Source: a virus. Taken from it: DNA of 39,234 bases. The stretch lies in the IMG/VR virus record IMGVR_UViG_3300022214_000014, positions 1 to 39,234 of that record. One strand, written 5' to 3'. Under the pieces are notes generated by a model that was not told where the DNA came from, did not search any database, and was given only the letters and a program-made list of their open reading frames with translations. This document shows positions 14,899-23,986 of the stretch, piece after piece. The translations under genes were made by a program, and so were the position numbers. Within the stretch, counting starts at the first letter, position 1, and each line of letters begins with the position of its first letter.

Positions 14899-16445
14899 TG
14901 CCCTATTTGTGGTTGGGCTGGAAGCCCGCCTGGTGCTGTTTGTGCGGCGGCCTCTGCCATCCCGTCCATAACCTCCTCACGTTCTGCCTCACCTCGTACC
15001 AATCTTGCCGGTACTTCCCATTTTTCCTGAAGTTCATCAACAAGTTCGTTCTGGTCGATGAATAGCTGTGCTTGCTGCGGCCCAAGGATGCTGAGGATAT
15101 CGCCGGAAAAGCCTCGAATGCGCTCAATTTCCTCGAATCGCTGCGCTCTGGCGATAGGAGATTTCGACACAATTCTGACCTCACGGCCGTCAAGCTTCGG
15201 CATTTCAAGAACGCCCTGCTTGGTGAGCAGCCACACGATGCGTTGAAGCATCGGGTCAAGCCATTCCGTTTTTAGCCTCGATGCTGGCCCCGCCGTTTGT
15301 TCCGCAAGGTTTTGCATACGCGCCTGTATTTCGGTGGCCGATCTTGGTGTTTGATCGAGCGGTCCGAGATTTTCGGCAAATAGGGCTTTGCGTATATTTT
15401 CCTGCTGGCTGGCAATGACGATATCAGCAACGTTGAAGTTTCCAGGACTGTCGGTTCGCTCGAGACCTCTGCTGTCAGCAGGTCTGGCATATACGGCTCC
15501 GGGTACGATCTCAACATTGTCGACATTAATGCTCCCATCATCATCAACTTGCCAGATACCGGAAATCGCCATTTGCGAGTTTTCCAGAATCATTTCAGTG
15601 ACAAGGTTAACCGTGCGAATAGCAGGCAATGCATTGATCAGCGGACCCCGGCCATAACATTCGCCAGCAGCAACCGACCAGCGGGGCGTCACGTAAGGCC
15701 GCGATCCAAGTCCTTCCGTGGCATTGTCAACAACAAGGGATTTGTCTTCGGATGCTACTACCTGATATAGGTATTTCTGCGTATTCAGCTCGTCCCAATC
15801 ACGATATGACGCCTCAACAAGATTTGTTACCGCATCAGGATTGCCGCGCAATTTACCCTGCAATTGCTCGCTGATAGTGGCGTCAGCCCAGATTGTTTTC
15901 AGGTCGGCAATACGAACATTTTCCCGAACCCGGAACACACCATCAACCATCTTGAATGGGCCGGTATCCCAATAGGTATGGGACTGTGGCACACATTTGA
16001 AGTTAATCAAGCGGCCATCACGACCGTCTTCAATAATCATTGTGGACCAGCCGATGCCGATATCGGTAAGCAGTTCCTGCGCCTCATTGACGAAGTTGGA
16101 ATTCGCAAGAACGTCCCAAATGAAATTCGATACCTCGTTCAGTTCCTGTTGAAGCTGCTTTCGCTTGGCTTGATCGCGGACTTCAGGACCTGGCTCGAAC
16201 AGATACCACATGGAATGCTGTGGCACCACGCCCTGCTGTAGGCGCGAAACAAACTCAGACAGCGCCACAAGCGCGGTTTCGTCGTAAATGTATTGGGTTC
16301 GTTCTTCGCCGGGAGTGGACTCGTAGAAGCCTTCCCTGGCCGGCAGCACGTAATCGTAGATATCCTGCCAGAGGTCTTCCCAATTGCTTCGCTTTGATTT
16401 CGCGCTTGCGAAGCGCTTCAGTAGCGCCTGCCCGGAGAGTTTCAT
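14895..16445 (-). CDS. Portal (head-tail connector) protein
   Basis: A 516-residue protein of the T7 gp8-like connector family: WEDLWQDIYDYVLPAREGFY near the N-terminus (residues 22-41), FVSRLQQGVVP, the central domain FKCVPQSHTYWD, GRGPLINALPAIRTVN, and the helical RSATEIQARMQNLAEQTAG. Length matches T7 gp8 (about 536). It forms the dodecameric ring through which DNA is packaged and ejected. The gene overlaps its neighbours by 4 bases. Confidence 0.9.
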   Translation of the reverse strand: MKLSGQALLKRFASAKSKRSNWEDLWQDIYDYVLPAREGFYESTPGEERTQYIYDETALVALSEFVSRLQQGVVPQHSMWYLFEPGPEVRDQAKRKQLQQELNEVSNFIWDVLANSNFVNEAQELLTDIGIGWSTMIIEDGRDGRLINFKCVPQSHTYWDTGPFKMVDGVFRVRENVRIADLKTIWADATISEQLQGKLRGNPDAVTNLVEASYRDWDELNTQKYLYQVVASEDKSLVVDNATEGLGSRPYVTPRWSVAAGECYGRGPLINALPAIRTVNLVTEMILENSQMAISGIWQVDDDGSINVDNVEIVPGAVYARPADSRGLERTDSPGNFNVADIVIASQQENIRKALFAENLGPLDQTPRSATEIQARMQNLAEQTAGPASRLKTEWLDPMLQRIVWLLTKQGVLEMPKLDGREVRIVSKSPIARAQRFEEIERIRGFSGDILSILGPQQAQLFIDQNELVDELQEKWEVPARLVRGEAEREEVMDGMAEAAAQTAPGGLPAQPQIGQ

Positions 16446-16654
16446 GTGCCTAGCTGCGTCTGGCCACTGGTGAAACCCTGAAAGCCACCGGACAGCAACG
16501 AGAAGATACCGCGCAGCTTCTTGCGAAAGGCCAGTTGGTCACTGAAAGCGCGGGTTGTTTCGCGTGCGTTTTCAACCCGAAGCTGGCGTTCACGCTCAAT
16601 CGAAAGCTGCTCAAGTTGTTTGGATGCCTTCGATTGTTTCTCTTTCTTGCTCAT
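16442..16654 (-). CDS. Small charged protein between terminase region and portal
   Basis: A 70-residue protein from ATG 16654, chosen because GGAGGG lies just upstream; longer frames to 16696 lack this. It is Lys/Glu/Arg-rich and helical in the first 45 residues (MSKKEKQSKASKQ), and Gly/Ser/Phe-rich at the end. It overlaps the portal start by ATGA. No family recognised; a head or packaging accessory is possible from context only. Confidence 0.65.
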   Translation of the reverse strand: MSKKEKQSKASKQLEQLSIERERQLRVENARETTRAFSDQLAFRKKLRGIFSLLSGGFQGFTSGQTQLGT

Positions 16655-17099
16655 GCTCGTCCCTCCAACAGTAGACGACCTCACCGCCAGCCGCAATGAG
16701 TGTACGATATAATCCGTAGGGTGTCAGTATAACCTTGTTACCAAGGCCAAGAACCCGGCTGATCATGTTCGAGCAGTAGGTAATCAGGCCACCACGGCAT
16801 GGTTCCTCGGTGGGCCAAAACCGCACAACCGTGCCCTTTGCCTGACCAACATGACTGATCATCGCCTGTGCCTCGAAGTCGAACAGGACCATGCAATCGG
16901 TACGATATTGGCGCCAGTCAATCATGATCCAGCGGTTCGACCACTCGCAAAACTGCATGGCAAAGCAATGCCGGAAACCCTCGCGGGTACGAAATACCCA
17001 ATCCCACCAGTTGCGATCAGGGCGCTCGATGAAGTAAATCAGATATTCGCGTGGCGGGAGCGACTCGCGGCACGGCGCTTCTTGCCGAACACCGGCCAC
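16611..17099 (-). CDS. Conserved phage protein beside terminase, possible NlpC/P60-like fold
   Basis: A 162-residue protein from GTG 17099, overlapping the terminase 3' end by 61 bases. A later start is possible, but no ATG lies before residue 47. It is rich in Trp and Cys. Visible pieces are GFRHCFAMQF, RWIMIDW, then YCSNMISRVLGLGNKVILTPYGLYRTL. The C-terminal element (a Cys followed by LG...TPYxLY) recurs in phage proteins near terminases and resembles the Cys helix of NlpC/P60-like enzymes, with His in the early GFRHC. Catalysis is not demonstrated. The gene ends inside the next gene (44-base overlap). Confidence 0.6.
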   Translation of the reverse strand: MAGVRQEAPCRESLPPREYLIYFIERPDRNWWDWVFRTREGFRHCFAMQFCEWSNRWIMIDWRQYRTDCMVLFDFEAQAMISHVGQAKGTVVRFWPTEEPCRGGLITYCSNMISRVLGLGNKVILTPYGLYRTLIAAGGEVVYCWRDEHEQERETIEGIQTT

Positions 17100-18577
17100 T
17101 TCGTCTTCGCTTGAGCTTTCGGCTTTGATGATGATTGTCCTACGGTTAATGCCCTGCCCTCGCCAGCGCCAAGAAACAGGTATTGCAGCGCGTCATGAGG
17201 ATGCGAATACTTGTTTTTGGCCGGGCGTTCTTCGTAACGCGGAGCGCCATTGACGTTGATTCGACGCCGGCAATACCCGGCCACGAATCCCTTCTTCAGG
17301 GTTGCGCATTTCGGACTGACCAGCAGCGCCGGGCGACCGTCAATCATACGGTCAATGACCGCCTTGACGCACTCGATGCGCACCGCTGGATCATTGGTCG
17401 GCGCAGGCTTTGCAATGATGCCGTGCTGCTTCAGAATCTTGAACGCGCTGGCCGTATCCTCTCGCCCAGGTGTGCGTTGATCACCAGCCGGATCGCCAAA
17501 GATGCGAACTTCCTGATCGACGCTTGATGTGAGTTCCTTGATCTTGGCCTTGATTTCGCCGGCAAAGGCTGGCGTCGATAAATCATCAGCCACGATTTCA
17601 TCGAGGATGTTCCACTGACCACGCGCATAGCGTTGCGCAAATATCGCCGCTGGCTGAAAGCCGAAGTCGAGCCCGACATACAAGGTACGGTTGGGTGACG
17701 GATACAGGATTTCCTTGGCCACGTGCACCTGGTCGTTGAAGTCCGGATAAATAACTTTGCCCTCACTGACCGTGCCAAGGCGGTTCATCACGTAGACGTC
17801 GATCCAGTCCTTGCTCTTTCCGGTGATGATTTTGTTGTAGTAATCCGGCGTGAGATTTTTGCGGTTCTCGGCCTCGTCGCTGATCGTGTAACCGATCACA
17901 TCGCCATCGACGTTCTTTTCCTCGACCATCGCAGGCGGCTGCGTGAAGAAACGCCAGCCTTCCGGCTTTCTCAACATCAGCACTTCCTGCGGCGTCATGA
18001 ACTCCGGTATAGGAGCGTCACCCGACATAATTGGCCACCAGTGATCGTCTTCCGGCGCATTGGTGTCGGCAATCATGCCGTACCAGCTCGGCCCACCCTC
18101 ACGCATGGAAGGGAACCGGCCGACGCGCATGGTGCAGGCATCGATGATGGCCTTTGGCATTTCACGTGCCTCATTTGCCCACACGCCGGTCAACTCGAGC
18201 GACAGCAGTTTTCGGATATCTGCCTCGTCATCCAGCGCCAGAAAGATCACCTCGAGGTCCACATCGCCTACCATGATGCGATGCGTAAACGGCACGCCCC
18301 ACAGGAACGGGCCATAGACATCTTCCGGAAACCAGTCCAGCCAGGTCTTGATAGTGGTGGTTTTAAGCTGCGGGCCGGTATTGCGGATCACCGCCCATCG
18401 GCTGCGTCGTATGCCTTGCTCATTGGGGGCTTGCTGCAAGGCACGACGAAAGACTTCAACCGCCGATGCGACAGATTTCCCTGATCCTACCGGCCCGCGA
18501 ATACCACGAAAGAAGTCGTTGCACTTCATGTATTCACGAAGTACCACACCATCCGGCTTGTACTTGAACTCAGGCAT
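17039..18577 (-). CDS. terL: Terminase large subunit
   Basis: A 512-residue packaging motor. ATPase Walker A is GPVGSGKS (residues 28-35), with LTGVWANEARE (about 129-139) at the Walker B position. The C-terminal nuclease domain has LYVGLDFGF, IFGDPAGDQ and SHPHDALQYL (about 458-467), supplying the acidic metal ligands of the RNase H-like fold. It cuts concatemeric DNA and pumps it through the portal. The last 30 residues are basic and low complexity. It overlaps the small upstream gene by 8 bases. Confidence 0.93.
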   Translation of the reverse strand: MPEFKYKPDGVVLREYMKCNDFFRGIRGPVGSGKSVASAVEVFRRALQQAPNEQGIRRSRWAVIRNTGPQLKTTTIKTWLDWFPEDVYGPFLWGVPFTHRIMVGDVDLEVIFLALDDEADIRKLLSLELTGVWANEAREMPKAIIDACTMRVGRFPSMREGGPSWYGMIADTNAPEDDHWWPIMSGDAPIPEFMTPQEVLMLRKPEGWRFFTQPPAMVEEKNVDGDVIGYTISDEAENRKNLTPDYYNKIITGKSKDWIDVYVMNRLGTVSEGKVIYPDFNDQVHVAKEILYPSPNRTLYVGLDFGFQPAAIFAQRYARGQWNILDEIVADDLSTPAFAGEIKAKIKELTSSVDQEVRIFGDPAGDQRTPGREDTASAFKILKQHGIIAKPAPTNDPAVRIECVKAVIDRMIDGRPALLVSPKCATLKKGFVAGYCRRRINVNGAPRYEERPAKNKYSHPHDALQYLFLGAGEGRALTVGQSSSKPKAQAKTKWPVFGKKRRAASRSRHANI

Positions 18578-18854
18578 CCTCTTTCATGATCCGTTTGCCA
18601 TTGAGTCCGACTATCTGCGTCGGCAGAAAAAACTTCTTCTGGCTAAGAAAGCCACGCGATTCACCCATTTGTTTCAACTTGTCCACTGTCGATGGCAGCA
18701 ATGCATCGATCAGCTTGTCGCACTCGCGATCGGTAAAAAAAGCTTTTGTCTGCTCAACGGTAAATCCTTCTTCCCTGGCATACACCTTGCGGACGATATC
18801 GCGTAGCTGTTGCAGTTCCGCCTTGGTCAACTTGTGAAGATTCTCACCCGGCAT
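18570..18854 (-). CDS. Small protein upstream of terL, unknown
   Basis: A 94-residue protein with ATG at 18854, overlapping both neighbours. The N-terminal helical half (LTKAELQQLRDIVRKVYARE) precedes KAFFTDRECDKLIDALLP. I do not recognise the family. Position directly before terL is that of a small terminase, but there is no clear helix-turn-helix. The better HTH candidate for that role is at 29683-30063. Confidence 0.65.
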   Translation of the reverse strand: MPGENLHKLTKAELQQLRDIVRKVYAREEGFTVEQTKAFFTDRECDKLIDALLPSTVDKLKQMGESRGFLSQKKFFLPTQIVGLNGKRIMKEDA

Positions 18855-19155
18855 CGACCGGCTCCACGTCCGGTTGCGCTTTATGTTGCTGCCGATCGCG
18901 CATCATTTCCTCGGCTTCCTCGTCGTGAATTTTTTGAATGTGCTCGCGTGTTTCACGAATCTCTCGGTTCACCCTGGCGCTCATGCTCTCGCCACCATTT
19001 CGCACATGCTGTGCGCGAGCGACTTTCTCATGGCCATAGGCCACCAGTTCTTCAAAGCGTTTGCACATCTGCAGCATTTCCTGGCTGATGTTCAAACTTT
19101 CAATTTCTGGCGTCAGGTCTTTGGCGATTGCGTTGAGCCTTCTCTTAATTTCCAT
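18844..19155 (-). CDS. Helical coiled-coil protein, unknown
   Basis: A 103-residue, very charged, almost entirely helical protein (MEIKRRLNAIAKDL...). Heptad-like spacing of hydrophobics over residues 15-85 suggests a coiled coil. It sits two genes upstream of terL and overlaps the next gene by 11 bases and the metallopeptidase gene by 43. Function unknown; a packaging or head-assembly partner is possible from location. Confidence 0.6.
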   Translation of the reverse strand: MEIKRRLNAIAKDLTPEIESLNISQEMLQMCKRFEELVAYGHEKVARAQHVRNGGESMSARVNREIRETREHIQKIHDEEAEEMMRDRQQHKAQPDVEPVDAG

Positions 19156-19505
19156 AACACTCGTTCCTCTGCGGTTAGCGATTCTGTCTGCGCTTTTCGC
19201 GCCTCGACTTCGAACGGATTGTTTGCGTATCCATATCGAAGCGAATAGTAAAAATACAACAGATAGAATCTAACGAAGCCCAGCCGGGCAATTTGGTAAA
19301 CGTGTTGCATTTCGTGGCGAAACAACCATTCAGGTACGTCCCATGGCGCATCGGCAAACATCATGGTTCGGCCTATGACAATGCCACGCACCTGTTGCTT
19401 TTTCATCCATTCGACGCCGTAGCGAATCTTCAGCCTAAATAGAACGGGCTCTCGCCCTGCTTGCCGAACGGATTTTGTAAGTAACGATGAGATCATTGTA
19501 TCCAT
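19113..19505 (-). CDS. Small zinc metallopeptidase-like protein (HExxH)
   Basis: A 130-residue protein. WLFRHEMQHVYQ (residues 60-71) contains the zincin motif H64-E65-x-x-H68, and NPFEVEA (96-102) offers a downstream Glu as third zinc ligand. Between them is an aromatic hydrophobic segment (about 75-90, GFVRFYLLYFYYSLRYGY). The ATG at 19505 overlaps the end of the repeat adhesin gene by 71 bases; an internal Met (residue 34) is another possible start. Substrate unknown. In this genome it lies between the adhesin block and terminase, so virion protein processing is one hypothesis. Confidence 0.65.
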   Translation of the reverse strand: MDTMISSLLTKSVRQAGREPVLFRLKIRYGVEWMKKQQVRGIVIGRTMMFADAPWDVPEWLFRHEMQHVYQIARLGFVRFYLLYFYYSLRYGYANNPFEVEARKAQTESLTAEERVLWKLREGSTQSPKT

Positions 19506-22500
19506 CCTTGATGAATGTGAACTCGACTGTGACGTTGATTTCGCCAGTGTCTGTCACAGGTATAAAATCAGGCGCAAAGACTTCTGATTCAGATGAACAA
19601 GAATACCCATATTGCGTGCCGTTTGCAGCATCGAAGGCGAGATTGTCTGTGAATGTACCCACCTTGCCACTACCAGAACTGCCGCCTGCGTCGTTAATAA
19701 CGGATGAAACGCGACGTATTTTTACATTGTCCGGCCTGGTATTTAGATTAAATACCGTGCTGCCTGCGGTATTCGCATAACTGCCCTGATCAATTACAAA
19801 ACCATAGAACGATCCTATTGTCTTTATCAGGCAATCCGATGCGGAATTTTCCAGAACAACATTAACATTCGAGCCGCCAAGCGCTGAACCATCAGAGAGG
19901 TCTTGGAATGTACCGTATGCGTCGCCAATCAGGAGTGGTGACTGTGCGCCATTGTAGGTCGGCGCAAAGTCGATAATCGTTCGTGCGGCCAGGTCGCCCT
20001 TGAAGACGATAGTTCCTCGAGGTGCAAAGTTGGCAACCACCTGCAAGCTGCCAAAGCTGTTGATGATGGCGGCAATCGCGTTTTGCCTGCCATACGCTGT
20101 TACGCTGGATACGACATTGATCGTGCCCCTGGCAAACTTGGTGGCATCGCGGGTTCCCCTGGCCGTTGTCAGTGAGGTGAAGTTGATGAGCCCGAAAATC
20201 TCTTTCACGGCTGCACTATTGCCAATTGAGTAGAAGCCGCCCTGCGAGTTGTTGTACAGCTCGAGCGAGCCATAGGCATTGCGGATAATGGCTTTCTTCT
20301 GACCGTCGATTGTGCCAGGACCAATCTGGCCAAGCGTGCCGAAGATCGCCGCCTGCGCAAGCATGGCACTGGTACCAATGGGCAGGTTTCTGCCAAGCGC
20401 TGTCAGGCTTCCAGTGAACCGGATAACTGTTGCTCGAGCATAGACTGCGCTGACACTGAGCGTCGATGTCAATGTGATTGTTGCTGATGCGCGCTTCTGG
20501 TTCAGGTCGCCACCGAACGCGCTCATCGTTGCGCCAAGCATTGTTATCGTAGCGATTGGTCGTATGCACGAAACACGTGTAAACTTGGCTTGCGATAACT
20601 GTGCAGCGAATGTGATAGTGGCATAAGCGTAGAACGTGCCAGCTCCGTCACCGCTTATTGTTCCTGCTGCCCTAAGCGATGGCGCTGCAACTAACTCATA
20701 AATCTCATATGCATCACCATCGTCCCATCCTGATGGCGAATCCCAAAAAACCAAATTACCAAATGCTGTAACGATACGGCCTTCGCGATTCTTTGTAACA
20801 TTAACAAGCCTCTGGCCATCCAGATCACTTGGAAACACCGTGGTTGGATCAACCAGGTAATCGAAACCACCATCATTAAACCCAGAAAACTGAAGCTGCT
20901 GTGTTCCGCCGAAAGGCTGTATGCGACCCTTTGCAAGAATTCTGTTATTTGTTGGGTCTTCCGTTGCGGACAACGAAAGGCTGATTGTTATTGTGCCACT
21001 TGCCTTTACCGAGCAGAACGACTTGCCTTTACCAAACAGCGTCGCAGTCGCTGTAATGGTTGCTGTCGGAACGACGATGGCTGACGGATTCGTACCATTC
21101 GCAAACAGTGACGATGTTGTTGTGATTGTCGCTTTCGGCTGGATGTTGCCGGATACGGATACAACGGCACCAATGAAGGTGATCGTGCCGAAGGCTCGCT
21201 TGACACCCTGCACGCCAACGCCGGCCAAACTGCCGATCATTGTCGATGTAGCAAACGCGCGAGTTTTTGCGGTTGCTGCAACAGAACCTATTGCTGTCGA
21301 TGTGGCAAACGCGAAGCGTTGAATATCATTGCCAACACTAAGTGTCGCTGTTGCCCGGATTGTGCCGCGCGCTCCTAGCGATGGCGGTGGTCCACGATGC
21401 AGCCATACATAAGCGGCAGGTGCTGGTATTTCATCAACGAATACCGATGTGCTGCCAGCTACAACCGCAATAACGTCGCCGGTGCCTGCGCGAACAGCGC
21501 CGAGAAACGAAATCGTGCCACTGACCTGGACGTTGCCGCTTTGTGCGGAAAGCGAACCAATGGCAGTAATAGTGCCAACCGGGAACTTGACGCCCGAATC
21601 CGAGGTTGCCGCAAGCGAAGCAGAGAAGCGAACAACACCGAAAGCGCGAACAATCGGGCTCGCAATCGTAACCAGGCCAACATTCAGCGTGCGCTGGTTG
21701 CGTGACGGAAATGGCAGACCGACCGAGAACAAGGCGCCAGTTGGCGGTGCTTCTGCGTTTAGGTTGATTCCATTCGCTGCCAACTGACCGGAGAAGGTTG
21801 CTGTTCCTCCGGCCAGTTGGGTTCCACTCGCAGCGACTTGGGCCGAAGCTGTTATTGTTCCGGTTGCTGTTGTCGCGCCATCCTCAATGATTGGGCGCGA
21901 CACAAACGCTGGTATATCGCGATTGTAGTAACGATGCTGTGCGGAGCTAAGAGAAACACCAGACTGGCTTAGTCCGTAAAGACCCACCACATCGGCAATT
22001 GCAAAAAGGGTTCCACGAAATCGCGTCGTAGCTTTTGCGGACCGGAATGGCGAGAGCACGCCGGACAACAATACCGGTTGAGCAACCGCAGGCAACGGCG
22101 GCTGACGCGTAATGATCGGGGTTGTTGGAGCAGGTACCGCAGCACCGAGATTGGTGCCGATTGCGGATAGAGTACCACTGAATGTGGTCGTGCCAAAAGC
22201 GAACGACGCCCCACCGCCAGCAATCAGGGTGCCAATGAAGCTGGTTACCGCAAACACATTACTCGCGCCATCCGCAACCAGGTCGCCGCTTGCCGTACTG
22301 GTACCGAACACTTTGCTGGCCGCAGTTGCAACCAGATCGCCGGCCACAGTAATCGTACCGAACGCCCGAGTGACGCCAGCGCCCTGGCTTATTTGTGCCG
22401 AAAATGTGATGGTTCCGGTTGCTGTAATAGCAGCAACGGATGGAATTGCATTGGCAAATACCGATTGCGGAGTGACCTCATAGAAACGGTGCTGCGCAGA

Positions 22501-23433
22501 AGCAAACGCAACACCGTTGTCTGGCAATGCGACTGGCGCAATATCTCCGGTAGCAATGAGCGTGCCGGTGATCGTGCTGGTACCAAACGCCAGGTTTGCT
22601 GCTGTGGCAGCAACATCACCAATAGCTGTGCTGGTACCAAACGCAAACGATGTTCCACCCGTTCCAGCAAGAACGGCGGTTGCCGTGATCGTACCGGTTG
22701 CCGTTATGTTGCCGGGCGGCAGTATCTCGAAGAATATGCCGACGCACTCATCACTGGCGGCGCCAGTCCAGTCGATTGTCGGGCTGACAGTGCCACCAGT
22801 GCCACCACCAATCAGATCGCCGTAAAAATAGCTATTGTCGGCGGATGTTGCGGTGCCAGTCGCGCCTTCTTGAACCGTATTGAATGATGCGGTAGTTTCT
22901 GAGGATGGATCACCGTCACCACCAAAGAACGTACCAGCAACAACCAGCGTAGAGCCTGATGTTGTTGCGCCAGACAGGGCAACAGTCGTTGCCGCAACGT
23001 GGCCGTTCGTCTCCGTGTCGATGACATTGGTCGCAGCAGCAACACTAGAGGTTTCCGTACCTAGGTAGTTGACGGGAACAACCGAGAGGTTGTCGCCAGC
23101 CCCACCAAGCGTCCACGTTATGCTGCCAGTCTCAACCGTGGGGTTGACCAGACCGAAGGCGTAGACCCTGCAATCACCCGTGCCGGCAGAATCATCAACG
23201 CTCGTTATGAGCGTCATTGCCTCATCACCACTCCAGAACACATCTGAAATGGTGTTGTCACCAAAGCAGTGGAAGGTAACGACCAGCAGCGTCGTGCTGG
23301 TATCAACCGTGTGCGACGCCGTATCAATTATCGGCGTCGCGGTATCGGTTGTCGGTGTGTTGGTACTACCGCGGGTTATGTCCATCGGCAAAAAGAGGCT
23401 CAAGACTTTCCGCAGAAAATCTCTGAGCCTCAT
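19435..23433 (-). CDS. Giant repeat adhesin or fibre protein
   Basis: A 1332-residue protein. It has leader MRLRDFLRKVLSLFLP followed by a second Met at 17; a beta-rich N-terminal domain (17-240); then about 25 degenerate 18-20 residue repeats (242 to about 1150) of pattern FGTxTxxGxLxAxG; and a C-terminal beta domain. Two inserts share an SAQHR[FY]Y motif (near 320 and 545). Such Gly/Thr/Ala repeats favour a beta-solenoid or fibre. It is likely a host-contact structure. The repeats alternate with nonrepeated spacers, suggesting growth by duplication. Start choice: the first ATG is weakly preceded by a GAAGG site. Confidence 0.7.
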   Translation of the reverse strand: MRLRDFLRKVLSLFLPMDITRGSTNTPTTDTATPIIDTASHTVDTSTTLLVVTFHCFGDNTISDVFWSGDEAMTLITSVDDSAGTGDCRVYAFGLVNPTVETGSITWTLGGAGDNLSVVPVNYLGTETSSVAAATNVIDTETNGHVAATTVALSGATTSGSTLVVAGTFFGGDGDPSSETTASFNTVQEGATGTATSADNSYFYGDLIGGGTGGTVSPTIDWTGAASDECVGIFFEILPPGNITATGTITATAVLAGTGGTSFAFGTSTAIGDVAATAANLAFGTSTITGTLIATGDIAPVALPDNGVAFASAQHRFYEVTPQSVFANAIPSVAAITATGTITFSAQISQGAGVTRAFGTITVAGDLVATAASKVFGTSTASGDLVADGASNVFAVTSFIGTLIAGGGASFAFGTTTFSGTLSAIGTNLGAAVPAPTTPIITRQPPLPAVAQPVLLSGVLSPFRSAKATTRFRGTLFAIADVVGLYGLSQSGVSLSSAQHRYYNRDIPAFVSRPIIEDGATTATGTITASAQVAASGTQLAGGTATFSGQLAANGINLNAEAPPTGALFSVGLPFPSRNQRTLNVGLVTIASPIVRAFGVVRFSASLAATSDSGVKFPVGTITAIGSLSAQSGNVQVSGTISFLGAVRAGTGDVIAVVAGSTSVFVDEIPAPAAYVWLHRGPPPSLGARGTIRATATLSVGNDIQRFAFATSTAIGSVAATAKTRAFATSTMIGSLAGVGVQGVKRAFGTITFIGAVVSVSGNIQPKATITTTSSLFANGTNPSAIVVPTATITATATLFGKGKSFCSVKASGTITISLSLSATEDPTNNRILAKGRIQPFGGTQQLQFSGFNDGGFDYLVDPTTVFPSDLDGQRLVNVTKNREGRIVTAFGNLVFWDSPSGWDDGDAYEIYELVAAPSLRAAGTISGDGAGTFYAYATITFAAQLSQAKFTRVSCIRPIATITMLGATMSAFGGDLNQKRASATITLTSTLSVSAVYARATVIRFTGSLTALGRNLPIGTSAMLAQAAIFGTLGQIGPGTIDGQKKAIIRNAYGSLELYNNSQGGFYSIGNSAAVKEIFGLINFTSLTTARGTRDATKFARGTINVVSSVTAYGRQNAIAAIINSFGSLQVVANFAPRGTIVFKGDLAARTIIDFAPTYNGAQSPLLIGDAYGTFQDLSDGSALGGSNVNVVLENSASDCLIKTIGSFYGFVIDQGSYANTAGSTVFNLNTRPDNVKIRRVSSVINDAGGSSGSGKVGTFTDNLAFDAANGTQYGYSCSSESEVFAPDFIPVTDTGEINVTVEFTFIKDGYNDLIVTYKIRSASRARARSI

Positions 23434-23469
23434 TGTGGTGAGCCTTCTAGTCGATAAGCGGGAAGGTGT

Positions 23470-23976
23470 TTATTCTTCCCACGTGACGGTATAGCTCGAG
23501 CCGTTCGCGTCAACACCCGCCAGGTTGCGACACGACAACTGATCGTTCAAAAGGCCGTTGATCAGCAACCACGGATTGGCCAGTGGCAACACGATGTAAC
23601 CCAAGCCGCCGTGTGCGTTCCAGTTCTGGTTATGCAGCGCAACAGGTTCTGCCGGCAGCACCGGCTCGGTGGTCGCAAAGCCGCGACCGAACTCGCAGAA
23701 CGGCGTGGAATAACCAGGGTGGTGATCTTCCGGCGTGATCGCGGTCAAGGCGCCAACGCCCGCCGTGGTCGGCCTGACCCACCGGGTATGGTAGCCGGTC
23801 GATGTGGTGAGCTCGCCGCCCCAACCAATGCTGAGGATTTTGGCGACGTCGCCGGCGCTGCTGGCGTCCATCGTCCAGTTGTCGGCAGTCAGTGAGGGCG
23901 TGATGCCAGAGTTGGCACCGGAATACGCTGGCATCCTCGGTACGAAAAGCCAGAGCAACTTCATGAAAAACTTCAT
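23470..23976 (-). CDS. Virion-module protein with hydrophobic leader
   Basis: A 168-residue protein with the strong ribosome site CTAGGAG before ATG 23976. Leader MKFFMKLLWLFVPR is followed by Met 15 and a soluble, Gly/Thr/Trp-rich beta-like body (MPAYSGANSGITPSL..., TPEDHHPGY, PFCEFGRGF). No known family. It has the same initiation sequence as the capsid gene. It precedes the giant repeat protein and follows the zinc-binding protein, so a minor structural role, maybe a fibre partner, is likely. Confidence 0.65.
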   Translation of the reverse strand: MKFFMKLLWLFVPRMPAYSGANSGITPSLTADNWTMDASSAGDVAKILSIGWGGELTTSTGYHTRWVRPTTAGVGALTAITPEDHHPGYSTPFCEFGRGFATTEPVLPAEPVALHNQNWNAHGGLGYIVLPLANPWLLINGLLNDQLSCRNLAGVDANGSSYTVTWEE

Positions 23977-23986
23977 TTCTTTTCTC

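Noticed and set aside
17723-18484. 253-codon plus-strand frame over terL
   Set aside because: Antisense to the strong terminase reading frame; no ribosome site, His-rich random-like sequence.
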